Shown here one piece after another: positions 16,854-24,929 of a DNA stretch of 63,996 bases. The stretch spans positions 1 through 63,996 of the forward strand of contig NZ_JAGOPN010000029.1 in the NCBI RefSeq assembly GCF_017991995.1, read 5' to 3'. Position 1 is the stretch's first letter. Each line of letters starts with the position of its first letter. This DNA is from Pseudacidovorax sp. (lineage in GTDB: Bacteria; Pseudomonadota; Gammaproteobacteria; Burkholderiales; Burkholderiaceae_C). The position numbers and the translations under genes were made by a program. The notes below the pieces were generated by a model. It was not told where the DNA came from. It did no database searches and worked only from the letters and a program-made list of their open reading frames with translations.

Positions 16854-17489
16854 TCAGCCGCGAGCAGCGCAGGCCGGTTCGGGCCAGGCGGTCTGCAGCG
16901 CCTCGTGGCACCGCAGCAGGAGTTCGAAGGCGCGCCGCGCAGCCGCAGCAGCGGCGTCCTGCCGGGCGGCGCCTTGCAGTGCCGTTTGCAGTTCGGCGAC
17001 GAAGTGCTTCCACCGCGCACCCGTGGCGGAGCCTGCGCCGCGCAGGTAGTCCAGCGACAGGGGGGCCATGGCCGGCGCCAGCCGCTTGTGCAGCACCTGG
17101 CCGCCCAGGCGGGAGCCTTCCAGTACATAGGCCAGCCCCCATTCCGCACCGTCGGCCTGGAAGACCGGATCGGGCAGCGCCGCCAATGCGATGCGCGGCG
17201 CTTGCAGACCCAGCCGCTGCTGGCAGTCGACCAATTCCGCCTCCAGGGCGCCTCGCTCCGCCGCCAGGCGCGGGCCGCGGGCACCCGATTCCTCGAGAGC
17301 GCCGACCCAGCCGCGCAGCAGGGCAAGGTGCCGCAGGTAGTCGGCGGGGCCGGCACCCTCGCGTGCGATGGGCAATCCGGTGTCGAGCCGGGCGTGCAGG
17401 GCCGACGTCGCGTCGCGCAGGCGCTGCAATGGGTCGGTGGCTGCGGCCGATGGGGAAGCGGCTGGAGCGGTGGGAGGCGCAGGAATCAT
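16854..17489 (-). CDS. heme oxygenase, biliverdin-producing
   Basis: Probable heme oxygenase that opens heme to biliverdin, iron and CO. 211 residues; the proximal histidine is H32 in ATSALHARLDTGLP, and the conserved helix over heme is GSRLGGQVLHKRL. These are the two hallmark regions of bacterial heme oxygenases of the BphO/HemO type. ATG 17489 gives the family length; the longer upstream frame is a shadow of the next gene. It lies 44 bp downstream of an AhpD-like peroxidase-related gene on the same strand. No phytochrome or heme importer is in the window, so iron release or pigment synthesis remain open. Confidence 0.85.
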   Translation of the reverse strand: MIPAPPTAPAASPSAAATDPLQRLRDATSALHARLDTGLPIAREGAGPADYLRHLALLRGWVGALEESGARGPRLAAERGALEAELVDCQQRLGLQAPRIALAALPDPVFQADGAEWGLAYVLEGSRLGGQVLHKRLAPAMAPLSLDYLRGAGSATGARWKHFVAELQTALQGAARQDAAAAAARRAFELLLRCHEALQTAWPEPACAARG

Positions 17490-17533
17490 GGAGGACAGGG
17501 AAGGCAGCCGGCCATCATAGGCAGGCTGCTCCC

Positions 17534-18148
17534 TCAGCCTTGCCGTGCGGGCTTGTCGGCCGGCTTCTCGCGCGGCACCCGGCCCATCAGGAAGAACTCC
17601 GGATTCGGCTGCATGCCGCTGAAGCTGGCCAGCCGGTTCGACAGGCCGAAGAAGGCGGTGATGGCGGCGATGTCCCAGATGTCCTCGTCGTCGAAGCCGT
17701 GGGCATGCAGGGCGGCGAAGTCGGCCTCGTCGACCTCGTGCGACCGCTCGCACACCTTCATCGCAAAGGCCAGCATGGCGCGCTGGCGCTCGGAGATGTC
17801 GGCCTTGCGCCAGTTGACGGCCACCTGGTCGGCCACGAGCGGCTTCTTCTCGTAGATGCGAAGCAGCGCACCGTGCGCCACCACGCAGTAGAGGCACTGG
17901 TTGGCCGCGCTGGTGGTGGTGACGATCATCTCGCGGTCGCCTTTGCTGAGTGCGCTGGTGCGGCCCACGCTCTCGGGCTCCATCAGCGCATCGTGGTAGG
18001 CGAAGAAGGCGCGCCACTCGGCGGGGCGGCGGGCCAGCGCCAGGAAGACGTTGGGCACGAAGCCCGCCTTTTCCTGCACGGCCAGAATGCGGGCGCGGAT
18101 GTCCTCGGGGACCTGGTCGAGTTCGGCAAGCGGGTAGCGTTGGCTCAT
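17534..18148 (-). CDS. AhpD-like peroxidase-related protein (carboxymuconolactone decarboxylase fold)
   Basis: Cytosolic all-helical protein of 204 residues with the AhpD-type redox motif QCLYCVVAH (C85, C88, H92). Related uncharacterised peroxidase-related proteins have this length and a C-terminal FFGLSNRLASF segment. They are thought to act as alkylhydroperoxide reductases or redox partners. It is upstream of and probably cotranscribed with the heme oxygenase, which would fit handling of oxidative by-products; this is inference. Confidence 0.85.
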   Translation of the reverse strand: MSQRYPLAELDQVPEDIRARILAVQEKAGFVPNVFLALARRPAEWRAFFAYHDALMEPESVGRTSALSKGDREMIVTTTSAANQCLYCVVAHGALLRIYEKKPLVADQVAVNWRKADISERQRAMLAFAMKVCERSHEVDEADFAALHAHGFDDEDIWDIAAITAFFGLSNRLASFSGMQPNPEFFLMGRVPREKPADKPARQG

Positions 18149-18325
18149 GGCGGATGTCTCCTGTCTCGTTGGGGCTGTGTGGTCCAGCGTTCGATCATAG
18201 GCAGCGGAGACCGGGGCCGCGGTCGCGCGGATTGCGCCCGGGCGCAGGGCCTGCGGCGTTGGCTATGGCTGCGATGAGGACGTTCGAATTCACAGCGCAG
18301 GACCTGCTGCCTAGCATTGACGTCC

Positions 18326-18427
18326 ATGAACACCGCCATCACCGCTCCCCGTCGCCTCCTCGGTCTCGTCATCAACGCCGGCGGCCTCGCCGTCGGCATC
18401 GCGCATGGCCTGAGCCTGCTGCGCTGA
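18326..18427 (+). CDS. possible 33-residue membrane peptide
   Basis: A short reading frame from ATG 18326 to TGA 18425-18427 in the 300-bp spacer between the AhpD-like gene and eutC. It encodes a basic N terminus (TAPRR) followed by a hydrophobic stretch LLGLVINAGGLAVGIAHGL, a plausible single membrane helix. There is no clear Shine-Dalgarno sequence and I know no homologue, so it may be chance. The rest of this spacer shows nothing I can assign. Confidence 0.3.
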   Translation: MNTAITAPRRLLGLVINAGGLAVGIAHGLSLLR

Positions 18428-18448
18428 CGCGCCAGGCGAAGCCCGGCG

Positions 18449-19288
18449 TCAGTCGATGCGCGGCGGGCGGTCGTCGTCGAGCACCGCGTCGTCGCTTTCG
18501 TCCTTGAGCTGAACGCCGGTCAGGCCGCGGCGCAGCGCCTCGCGCACCAGCCAGCCGAGCTTGAAGGCGGCCGCCTCGTAGCCCAGGCCCTCCGGACGTA
18601 CGTTCGAGATGCAGTTGCGCTGCGCGTCATGTCGCCCGCGTTGTGGTTCGTGGGTGAGGTAGATGCCCAGGCTGTCCGGGCTGGAGAGGCCAGGCCGCTC
18701 GCCGATCAGGATCGCGCCGAGGCGCGCGCCCAGGGCCTCGCCCACCTCGTCGGCCAGTGCGACGCGCGCCTGCGTCGCCACGACGACGGGCGCGATGCGC
18801 AGGTCGGTCGGCAACTGCGCGCGAAGGGCGGCCAGCAGCGGCCGCGCATGGCGCTCGATGGCCAACGACGACAGGCCGTCGCCCACCATCAGGCAGAGAT
18901 CGCAGCCTCGTTCCGGACGCCCGCGCAGGGCCTCGGCGTCGGCCGGGTCCAGGCTGCGGCCCAGGTCGGGCCGGCGCAGGTAGGTGGCCCGGTCGGGCGC
19001 CTGGCTGCGGGCACGCAGGACGGACCAGCCGTCTTCTTCGAGCGACCGGGCGAGCGCGTCGGCGTCCAGCGCCGCATGGATGGCATCGCGCGCCATGGCA
19101 TGCGCCCAGCCGAAGCGCAGCGTCTCGTCGGTGGGCATGCCGCTGCCGGCGCGGCCGAGGGCCAGCCGGGCGGGCGTGGCGGCGCGCCAGGCCTGCCAGG
19201 GGTCGGGCGTCACGGGCGGGGCAGATCGGTCTTCTGCTGGAGTAACCCGGGTAGAGGCTTGGGTCGGTTCGTTCGATGCGGTGCTCAT
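18449..19288 (-). CDS. eutC: ethanolamine ammonia-lyase small subunit
   Basis: Light chain of the adenosylcobalamin-dependent ethanolamine ammonia-lyase (ethanolamine to acetaldehyde and ammonia). 279 residues; the core begins at about residue 30 (DPWQAWRAATPARLALGRAG) and contains typical EutC stretches such as GDGLSSLAIERHA, ILIGERPGLSSPDSLGIY and RNCISNVRPEGL. ATG 19288 overlaps the eutB stop by four bases. No microcompartment shell, reactivase or transporter genes accompany it here, so this is the stand-alone type of EutBC. Confidence 0.95.
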   Translation of the reverse strand: MSTASNEPTQASTRVTPAEDRSAPPVTPDPWQAWRAATPARLALGRAGSGMPTDETLRFGWAHAMARDAIHAALDADALARSLEEDGWSVLRARSQAPDRATYLRRPDLGRSLDPADAEALRGRPERGCDLCLMVGDGLSSLAIERHARPLLAALRAQLPTDLRIAPVVVATQARVALADEVGEALGARLGAILIGERPGLSSPDSLGIYLTHEPQRGRHDAQRNCISNVRPEGLGYEAAAFKLGWLVREALRRGLTGVQLKDESDDAVLDDDRPPRID

Positions 19289-20685
19289 GCGGCGGCTCCC
19301 AGAAGGCGCAGCCGCTGCATGCCCTGCTGCAGCATCGGTGCAGGCCCTGGCACCAAGCGGCCATCGGCACCGGTGATGCCCATGTGCTGAAGCCAAGCCT
19401 CGAACTCGGGTGCGCGCTTCAAGCCCAGGGTGTCGCGCAGGAACAGAGCGTCGTGGAAGGACGTGCTCTGGTAGTTGAGCATCACGTCGTCCGCCCCCGG
19501 CACGCCGATCAGGAAGGTGAGCCCAGCCGTGGCCAGCAGCACCAGCAGCGTGTCCATGTCGTCCTGATCGGCCTCGGCATGGTTGGTGTAGCAGACGTCG
19601 CAGCCGATGGGCAGGCCCAGCAGCTTGCCGCAGAAATGGTCTTCCAGCCCGGCGCGGATGATCTGCTTGCCGTCGAACAGGTATTCCGGCCCGATGAATC
19701 CCACGACGGTGTTGACCAGCAGCGGCCGGTAGCGCCGCGCCAGCGCATAGGCCCGCGCCTCGCAGGTCTGCTGGTCGACGCCGTGGTGCGCATTGGCCGA
19801 CAGCGCGCTGCCCTGGCCGGTCTCGAAGTACATGACGTTGTCGCCCAGCGTGCCGCGGCCCAGTGCGCGGGCGGCTTCGCAGGCCTCGTCCAGCAGTTCG
19901 GGCGTGACGCCGAAGGAGAGGTTGGCCTTCTCGGTGCCGGCGATGGACTGGAACACCAGGTCCACCGGCGCGGCCCGTTCCATGAGCTTCATCGTGTTGG
20001 TCACATGGGTGAGCACGCAGCTCTGGGTGGGAATGGCAAAGCGCTCGATGACCTCGGCCAGCATGTGCTGCAGCCGCTCGAGCACCGGCAGACTGTCGGA
20101 GACAGGGTTGACGCCGATCACCGCATCGCCTGCGCCGTAGAGCAGTCCGTCCAGCGTGGAGGCGGCGATGCCGCGCAGGTCATCGGTCGGATGGTTAGGC
20201 TGCAGCCGGACGGCCAGATGGCCGGGAAGACCGAGGGTGTTGCGGAAGCGGCTGGTGACCCGGCACTTGCGCGCGACGGCGATCAGGTCCTGGTTGCGCA
20301 TCAGCTTGGAGACGGCGGCCACCATCTCCGGCGTCAGCCCCGGCGCCAGCGCGGTCAGCGCCGCGGTGTCCGCCGCATCGGACAGCAGCCAGTTGCGGAA
20401 ATCGCCCACGGTGCGATGCGCGACCGGTGCGAAGGCGGCCGCGTCATGGCCGTCGAGGATCAACCGCGTGATGTTGTCCTCTTCGTAGGGCACCAATGCC
20501 TCGCTGAGGAACTGCCTGAGCGGCGTGTCGGCCAGCACATGCCGTGCCGCCATGCGTTGCTGCGCGGTCGCGGCGCCGACCCCGGCCAGGTAGTCGCCCG
20601 AGCGCGCCGGGCTGGCGCAGGCCATCACTTGGCGGAGATCGTCGAAGTCGAAGACCTGATGCTGGATCGTCGTGCGGTAGCGCAT
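19285..20685 (-). CDS. eutB: ethanolamine ammonia-lyase large subunit
   Basis: Heavy chain of ethanolamine ammonia-lyase, a TIM-barrel holding the substrate and B12 site. 466 residues, the normal length. Recognisable EutB sequence includes MRYRTTIQHQVFDF-like start, LIPASS-region equivalents and the C-terminal TNHAEADQDDMDTLLVLLA. ATG 20685 is chosen over the longer frame because the extra 28 residues are a proline-arginine run without family similarity. It forms a two-gene operon with eutC. Confidence 0.95.
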   Translation of the reverse strand: MRYRTTIQHQVFDFDDLRQVMACASPARSGDYLAGVGAATAQQRMAARHVLADTPLRQFLSEALVPYEEDNITRLILDGHDAAAFAPVAHRTVGDFRNWLLSDAADTAALTALAPGLTPEMVAAVSKLMRNQDLIAVARKCRVTSRFRNTLGLPGHLAVRLQPNHPTDDLRGIAASTLDGLLYGAGDAVIGVNPVSDSLPVLERLQHMLAEVIERFAIPTQSCVLTHVTNTMKLMERAAPVDLVFQSIAGTEKANLSFGVTPELLDEACEAARALGRGTLGDNVMYFETGQGSALSANAHHGVDQQTCEARAYALARRYRPLLVNTVVGFIGPEYLFDGKQIIRAGLEDHFCGKLLGLPIGCDVCYTNHAEADQDDMDTLLVLLATAGLTFLIGVPGADDVMLNYQSTSFHDALFLRDTLGLKRAPEFEAWLQHMGITGADGRLVPGPAPMLQQGMQRLRLLGAAA

Positions 20686-20877
20686 GGGCGGTGTCGGTGG
20701 GCGAGGGGCCGGCCGTGGCGGGAGACCGACGCATGATCGCGCTTGCCGCCCGGCTGCCGGGTAGGACAAGCGATGCAGGTTCCGGGCCCGCGCTCGGCCT
20801 GACCTGCTGCGGCGGGGGCGCAGAGAGCGTCAGGGGCGCGGCTTATGATCCGCCGCTTTTCCACCTCGGGAGAGCCC

Positions 20878-21300
20878 ATGACCATCGTTTCGCGTGCCCT
20901 CGGCGCCGCTGCCGCCACCCTTCTCTTCGCCTGTGGCGCTGTCCACGCCCAGAGCGCCGCCGTCACCACGCCCAGCGGCCTGGTCTACCAGAGCGTCAAG
21001 GAGGGCACCGGCCCCAGCCCCTCGGCGACCGACACAGTGCGGGTGCACTACCGCGGCACCTTCCCGGACAGCGGCAAGGAATTCGACAGCTCCTATGCCC
21101 GCAACCAGCCGGCCGAGTTCCCGCTCAACCGCGTGATTCCGTGCTGGACCGAGGGCCTGCAGAAGATGAAGGTGGGCGGCAAGGCCAAGCTGGTGTGCCC
21201 GCCGGCCATCGCCTACGGCAGCCGCGGCGCGGGTGGGGTGATCCCACCCAATGCCACGCTGAACTTCGAGGTCGAATTGCTGGGTATCCAGGGCCGCTGA
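20878..21300 (+). CDS. FKBP-type peptidyl-prolyl cis-trans isomerase, exported
   Basis: Periplasmic prolyl isomerase of 140 residues. A signal peptide (TIVSRALGAAAATLLFACG, cleavage near AHA at about residue 23) is followed by one FKBP domain (VRVHYRGTFPDSGKEFDSS, IPCWTEGLQKMKVGGKAKL, AYGSRGAGGVIPPNATLNF). The ATG at 20878 is preferred over the longer frame from 20845 because it begins at the signal peptide and has GGGAGA upstream. A -10-like TATGAT sits at 20844-20849. It likely assists folding of exported proteins. Confidence 0.92.
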   Translation: MTIVSRALGAAAATLLFACGAVHAQSAAVTTPSGLVYQSVKEGTGPSPSATDTVRVHYRGTFPDSGKEFDSSYARNQPAEFPLNRVIPCWTEGLQKMKVGGKAKLVCPPAIAYGSRGAGGVIPPNATLNFEVELLGIQGR

Positions 21301-21313
21301 GCCCCGGCGGCCC

Positions 21314-21338
21314 GCCGCCGTTCAGGTTCAGCGGCGGC
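21314..21338. terminator. hairpin between convergent PPIase and MATE genes
   Basis: GCCGCCG and CGGCGGC form a perfect 7-bp stem across an 11-base loop at the convergent junction, partly inside the MATE 3' end. There is no T-run on either strand, so its role is uncertain. Confidence 0.3.
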
Positions 21339-22671
21339 CTGCGCGGCCCACCGCAAGCCGCAGCAGCGCCAGCAGGATCAACGCCGCGGCGCCCAATGCC
21401 GCGGCCGCCATGATCCAGAACGCCAGCGGCGAATGTTGCGCCGGCCTGGGCCCGAGGCCGTGGTAGGCCAGCCAGTAGCCGCCGCCCAGCCCCACGCCCC
21501 ACAGCAGGGCGCAGTACACGAGCAGCGGCGCGACCGTGATGCGGAAGCAGCGCAGCACGAAGATGCACAGCGTCTGGGTCGCGTCGGCCAGGTGGTAGGC
21601 GGCGCAGGCCGCGAGCAGGCCCGCCGCCAGATGGGCCACGGCCGCCTCGCGCGTGTAGAACTGGACGATGGTGCCGCGCAAAGCCAGCAGCGAGCCGGCC
21701 ACCATCAACGCGGCCAGCACCGCCATGCCCAGACCCTGCCAGCAGGCGCGCCGCGCCTGGTCCGGCCGGCCGGCGCCCATCCAGTAGCCGACCCGGGCGC
21801 TGGTGGCCAGGCCCAGCGAGAGCGGCACCATGTAGGCCACCGCGGTGAGGTTCGATGCGATCTGGTGTGCCGCCGTGGCCGTGCTGCCCAGGCGGGCGAT
21901 GAACAGGGCCATGAAGGTGAAGGAGCTCACCTCCACCATCACCGACAGCCCCGCCGGCACCCCCAGCCGGGCAAAGGCGCCCAGTTGCGGCCAGTCCGGC
22001 CGCTCGGGCCGGCGCCAGAGGCGATAGGGTTGGTATTCGGGGCGGTGGCGCAGCATCAGCACCGCAACGGCCAGCATCAGCCAGTTGACGGTCAGCGTGC
22101 CGAGTGCGCAGCCCATCAGGCCGAGTGCGGGCACGCCCAGGCCGCCGAAGGTCAGCCAGATCGACAGCGGCACCTTGACCGCCAGCGCGCCGACCTGCAG
22201 CCAGGTGACGAAACTCGGCCGGCCGATGGACTGGTTCAGGGTGGCGTAGATGCGAAACAGCAGCGCCGCCGGCAGGGCCGCGGCCAGCACGGCCAGGTAC
22301 TGGCCGACCGCGCCCCGCATGGCGGGCGGCACCTCGGTCCAGGCCAGCAGCGGGCCGGGCGACAGCAGCAGCGTCGCGCCGACCGCCGTGGTGGCCGCGC
22401 ACAGGTACAGCGCCTGCCGCACCGAGCGGCCCATGGCCTCGCGCCGGCCGGCCCCGTGCAGCTCGGCCCAGACCGGCAGCAGCGCCTGCAGTGTGCCGGT
22501 CAGCGCCACGAACACGCTGATGAAGATGGCCGCACCGATGGACAGCGCCGCCAGCGCATCCTGGTCGAAGCGGCCGGCGACCACGGTGTCGGTGACGCCG
22601 AAGGCCATGGTCGCCATCTGGCCGACCAGCACCGTGCCGGCGTGGCGGGCGATGAGGCGCCGCTCGCTCAC
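21328..22671 (-). CDS. MATE-family multidrug/toxin exporter
   Basis: Inner-membrane cation-coupled efflux protein, 447 residues with about 12 hydrophobic segments in two related halves. Typical MATE sequences are GTVLVGQMATMAFGVTDTVV at the N terminus, GRPSFVTWLQV, and GVPAGLSVMVEVSSFTFMAL opening the second half. The GTG start at 22671 overlaps the stop of the upstream membrane protein gene (GTGA), so the two are cotranslated. The very long frame that seems to fuse both genes is not real, because its upstream part is a shadow. The exported substrate is unknown. Confidence 0.9.
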   Translation of the reverse strand: MSERRLIARHAGTVLVGQMATMAFGVTDTVVAGRFDQDALAALSIGAAIFISVFVALTGTLQALLPVWAELHGAGRREAMGRSVRQALYLCAATTAVGATLLLSPGPLLAWTEVPPAMRGAVGQYLAVLAAALPAALLFRIYATLNQSIGRPSFVTWLQVGALAVKVPLSIWLTFGGLGVPALGLMGCALGTLTVNWLMLAVAVLMLRHRPEYQPYRLWRRPERPDWPQLGAFARLGVPAGLSVMVEVSSFTFMALFIARLGSTATAAHQIASNLTAVAYMVPLSLGLATSARVGYWMGAGRPDQARRACWQGLGMAVLAALMVAGSLLALRGTIVQFYTREAAVAHLAAGLLAACAAYHLADATQTLCIFVLRCFRITVAPLLVYCALLWGVGLGGGYWLAYHGLGPRPAQHSPLAFWIMAAAALGAAALILLALLRLAVGRAGRR

Positions 22672-24401
22672 TGCGGTGCCTGCCGGCGGAACAGCAGCAG
22701 GTCGTCGCTGGGGCTGGTGGGCCGGCGGAAGGTGCCCTCGAAATGCCAGTCGGCCATGCGGACCCGGTTGGGCAGGCTGAACAGGTAGTCCGGATGCACC
22801 AGCAGCCAAGTGCACCGGCTGCCGTCGGCCAGCGGTTGCAGCGCCACGCGGCCGTGGTGGCGCAGCGCGGCGATCTGGGCGCGGTTGAGGCCGAGCTCGT
22901 CTACGCAGCCGGGCTGCGCGCCCATGCGTTGCGAGAGGGCGCGCACCTGCGGCTCGTAGCTGCGGGCGTAGTCGAGCAGCGGCAGCCACAAGGTCATCAG
23001 CAGCAGCCAGCACAGCGCGGCGCCGCCGGCGGGCAGGGCCATCGTCTTCCAGAGCGCGGCGCGGTGTCGCCCGGTGCGCCAGCGCACCAGCCAGGCCCAG
23101 GCGATGGTGGCGGCCAGCGCCAGACCGAAGCCGATCCAGGAGAAATCGGGCACGAAGCCCGGCGCCAGCCGGTACACATTGGCGGCGGGTTTGGCCGGCA
23201 CGCCGGTGTGCAGCGAGATCCAGTACACCCAGATGAACAGCGCCACGCCGCTGAAGAAGAGCAGGGTGAACCAGTCGATCAGCGCCGAGACGCTGCGCCG
23301 GAAGGTGGGCAGCGCGAAGGCCGCCAGCGTGGCGAAGGCGGGCAGACCGATCAGCAGGGAGCGTTCGCCGAAGTCCGTGAAGATGGTCGAGAACGAGGCC
23401 GCCAGCATGAAGCCCAGGGGCAGCGCCACGTGCCGGGCCGTCAGTTGCCGGCGCCAGCGCCACAGCGTCCAGATCGCCAACGGCCAGGCCGGCCAGGTGA
23501 ACCAGAGGAAGAGCTTGAGCAGGCCGCGCGCCTCGGCGATGAGGCGCTCGTTGGGGTCGCTGCCGGGCAGGGAGAGGTTCCAGTGGAACTGGCCCAGGGC
23601 AGCCGCCACGGCTGCCCCGATCAGTGCCAGGGCGGCCAGGCCGAAGACGCCGGTGCGGTCGTACACCGGACTGGCGTCGCCGTCGGGCTCGCGCTGGCCG
23701 AGCAGCCATTCGCGGCAGGCCAGCACCGCGCAGCCACCGCTCAGGATCAGGCCCATGGAGGGCGCACCGCTGAGCGACAGCCCCAGCGTGCCGATGCCGA
23801 AGGCGGTGAGGGGCGCTGCGCGCCGATAGGGCAGCGCAGCGGCGCCATAGAACAGCAGCGAGGCAAAGAAGAGCTGTGCCAGCGCCGGCGTGGTTTCATG
23901 GCCCAGTTGGGCCAGACCCAGGCTGGCGATCAGTGCGAGCAGCCCGCCATCGGCCACCGCGCGCGCATAGTCCGTCGGCCGGGCCTCCCCGCCGAAGGCA
24001 AAGGCCACCGGCTGGGCCCGCGGCGTCCGTGCCAGGTAGTACACGGCATACCAGGTGGCGGTGAAGGTGCACCACAGCATCAGCGCGAACACGATGCGCA
24101 CCGCCAGGTCGGGCGGCAGCCACGAGGGTGAGAGCTGGATCGCCCAGGCCCCGATCCAGTAGGGCAGCAGGGCCGGAATCTCCGGCCGCAGGCCCAGCAG
24201 CAGCGGGTCGAGCCAGCGTGCCAGGCCGCCGCCCTCGGCCAGCGCCGCCATGTAGCCGAAGGAGGCGACATCCGCACTCTTCCACGGCCCCCGGCCCAGC
24301 AGGCCGGGCATCAGGTAGGCGGCACACAGCAGCAACAGCGCCGCCCGGGGCAGGCGGCGCACGGCGTTCTGGGCAACGATGGCGGGATTGGGGGGGCTCA
24401 A
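22668..24401 (-). CDS. multi-pass membrane glycosyltransferase-like protein (ArnT/GT39-like)
   Basis: 577-residue inner-membrane protein with about 12-13 hydrophobic segments and a C-terminal soluble tail of some 100 residues. The N-terminal pattern GRGPWKSADVASFGYMAALAE, with acidic and aromatic residues after the first helix, resembles glycosyltransferases of the ArnT/PMT superfamily that use polyprenyl-phosphate sugars. I infer this class from topology and the first-loop motif, and the donor and acceptor are unknown. It overlaps the MATE gene by four bases. Confidence 0.6.
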   Translation of the reverse strand: MSPPNPAIVAQNAVRRLPRAALLLLCAAYLMPGLLGRGPWKSADVASFGYMAALAEGGGLARWLDPLLLGLRPEIPALLPYWIGAWAIQLSPSWLPPDLAVRIVFALMLWCTFTATWYAVYYLARTPRAQPVAFAFGGEARPTDYARAVADGGLLALIASLGLAQLGHETTPALAQLFFASLLFYGAAALPYRRAAPLTAFGIGTLGLSLSGAPSMGLILSGGCAVLACREWLLGQREPDGDASPVYDRTGVFGLAALALIGAAVAAALGQFHWNLSLPGSDPNERLIAEARGLLKLFLWFTWPAWPLAIWTLWRWRRQLTARHVALPLGFMLAASFSTIFTDFGERSLLIGLPAFATLAAFALPTFRRSVSALIDWFTLLFFSGVALFIWVYWISLHTGVPAKPAANVYRLAPGFVPDFSWIGFGLALAATIAWAWLVRWRTGRHRAALWKTMALPAGGAALCWLLLMTLWLPLLDYARSYEPQVRALSQRMGAQPGCVDELGLNRAQIAALRHHGRVALQPLADGSRCTWLLVHPDYLFSLPNRVRMADWHFEGTFRRPTSPSDDLLLFRRQAPQ

Positions 24402-24464
24402 TGCGCGGGGCTCACGGTCTGGCGGGCGGGCGTGCGGCCCGGATCATCGGGCGGCGCATGGGGG

Positions 24465-24500
24465 AAAAAACAAAGGGCAGCACGGAGATCCGGGCTGCCC
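24465..24500 (-). terminator. intrinsic terminator of rpmE2
   Basis: On the minus strand GGGCAGC (24500-24494) pairs with GCTGCCC (24481-24475) and is followed by TTTGTTTTTT (24474-24465). It lies 40 bp after the L31 stop and isolates it from the downstream membrane protein gene. Confidence 0.88.
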
Positions 24501-24540
24501 TCGGTGCACCGCACGGGGCGGCGCTGTGTGCAAAGACGGC

Positions 24541-24804
24541 TTACTTGGAGGACAGCGCGGTCTTGCCGAACTTGTTGCGGAACTTCTCGACGCGGCCGCC
24601 CATGTTGTCCACCGACTTCTGGGTGCCGGTGTAGAAGGGGTGCGACTCGCTGGAGGTGTCCAGCTTGTACAGGGGGTATTCCTTGCCTTCGAAGGTCTCG
24701 GTCTCGCGCGTGTTCACGCAGGAGCGGGTGACGAACTTGAAGCCGTTGGACAGGTCCAGGAACAGGACTTCGCGGTAGTCGGGATGGATGCCTTCTTTGG
24801 CCAT
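24541..24804 (-). CDS. rpmE2: 50S ribosomal protein L31, type B
   Basis: Ribosomal protein bL31 of 87 residues. It is the type B form: it lacks the CxxC zinc motif of type A (only SCVNTRET contains a cysteine) and ends with the longer tail [16 protein letters not shown]. Start ATG 24804 ([13 protein letters not shown]) matches the family; the upstream frame to 24849 is leader. It has its own candidate promoter and terminator. In related bacteria this gene normally follows rho directly, but here 16 kb of catabolic genes lie between. Confidence 0.95.
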   Translation of the reverse strand: MAKEGIHPDYREVLFLDLSNGFKFVTRSCVNTRETETFEGKEYPLYKLDTSSESHPFYTGTQKSVDNMGGRVEKFRNKFGKTALSSK

Positions 24805-24879
24805 GGTGATTCCTTGAGCGTCGATGCGGGAGCCACTGTGCACAACCATCGTGCCAGCACTTGCCGCGAAAAGCCCTCG

Positions 24880-24910
24880 ATTCTAGCGCGGCAGTTCACA
24901 GAGCGCCAGT
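24880..24910 (-). promoter_or_regulatory. candidate promoter of rpmE2
   Basis: TAGAAT at 24885-24880 on the minus strand (five of six matches to the -10 consensus), preceded by GC, lies about 75 bp upstream of the L31 start. The -35 region is weak. Its position, just downstream of the ArgE-like stop, would let rpmE2 be expressed apart from the catabolic operon. Confidence 0.45.
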
Positions 24911-24929
24911 GCAGGGCGCGCTCGGCCGC

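Noticed and set aside
18449..20685. ethanolamine microcompartment locus
   Set aside because: Only eutB and eutC are present; no shell, reactivase, aldehyde dehydrogenase or transporter genes of the eut type are seen nearby.
21328..23709. single 793-residue protein fusing the MATE exporter to an upstream part
   Set aside because: The upstream part is out of frame with the membrane glycosyltransferase-like gene. A GTG start at 22671 overlapping that gene's stop explains the MATE protein.
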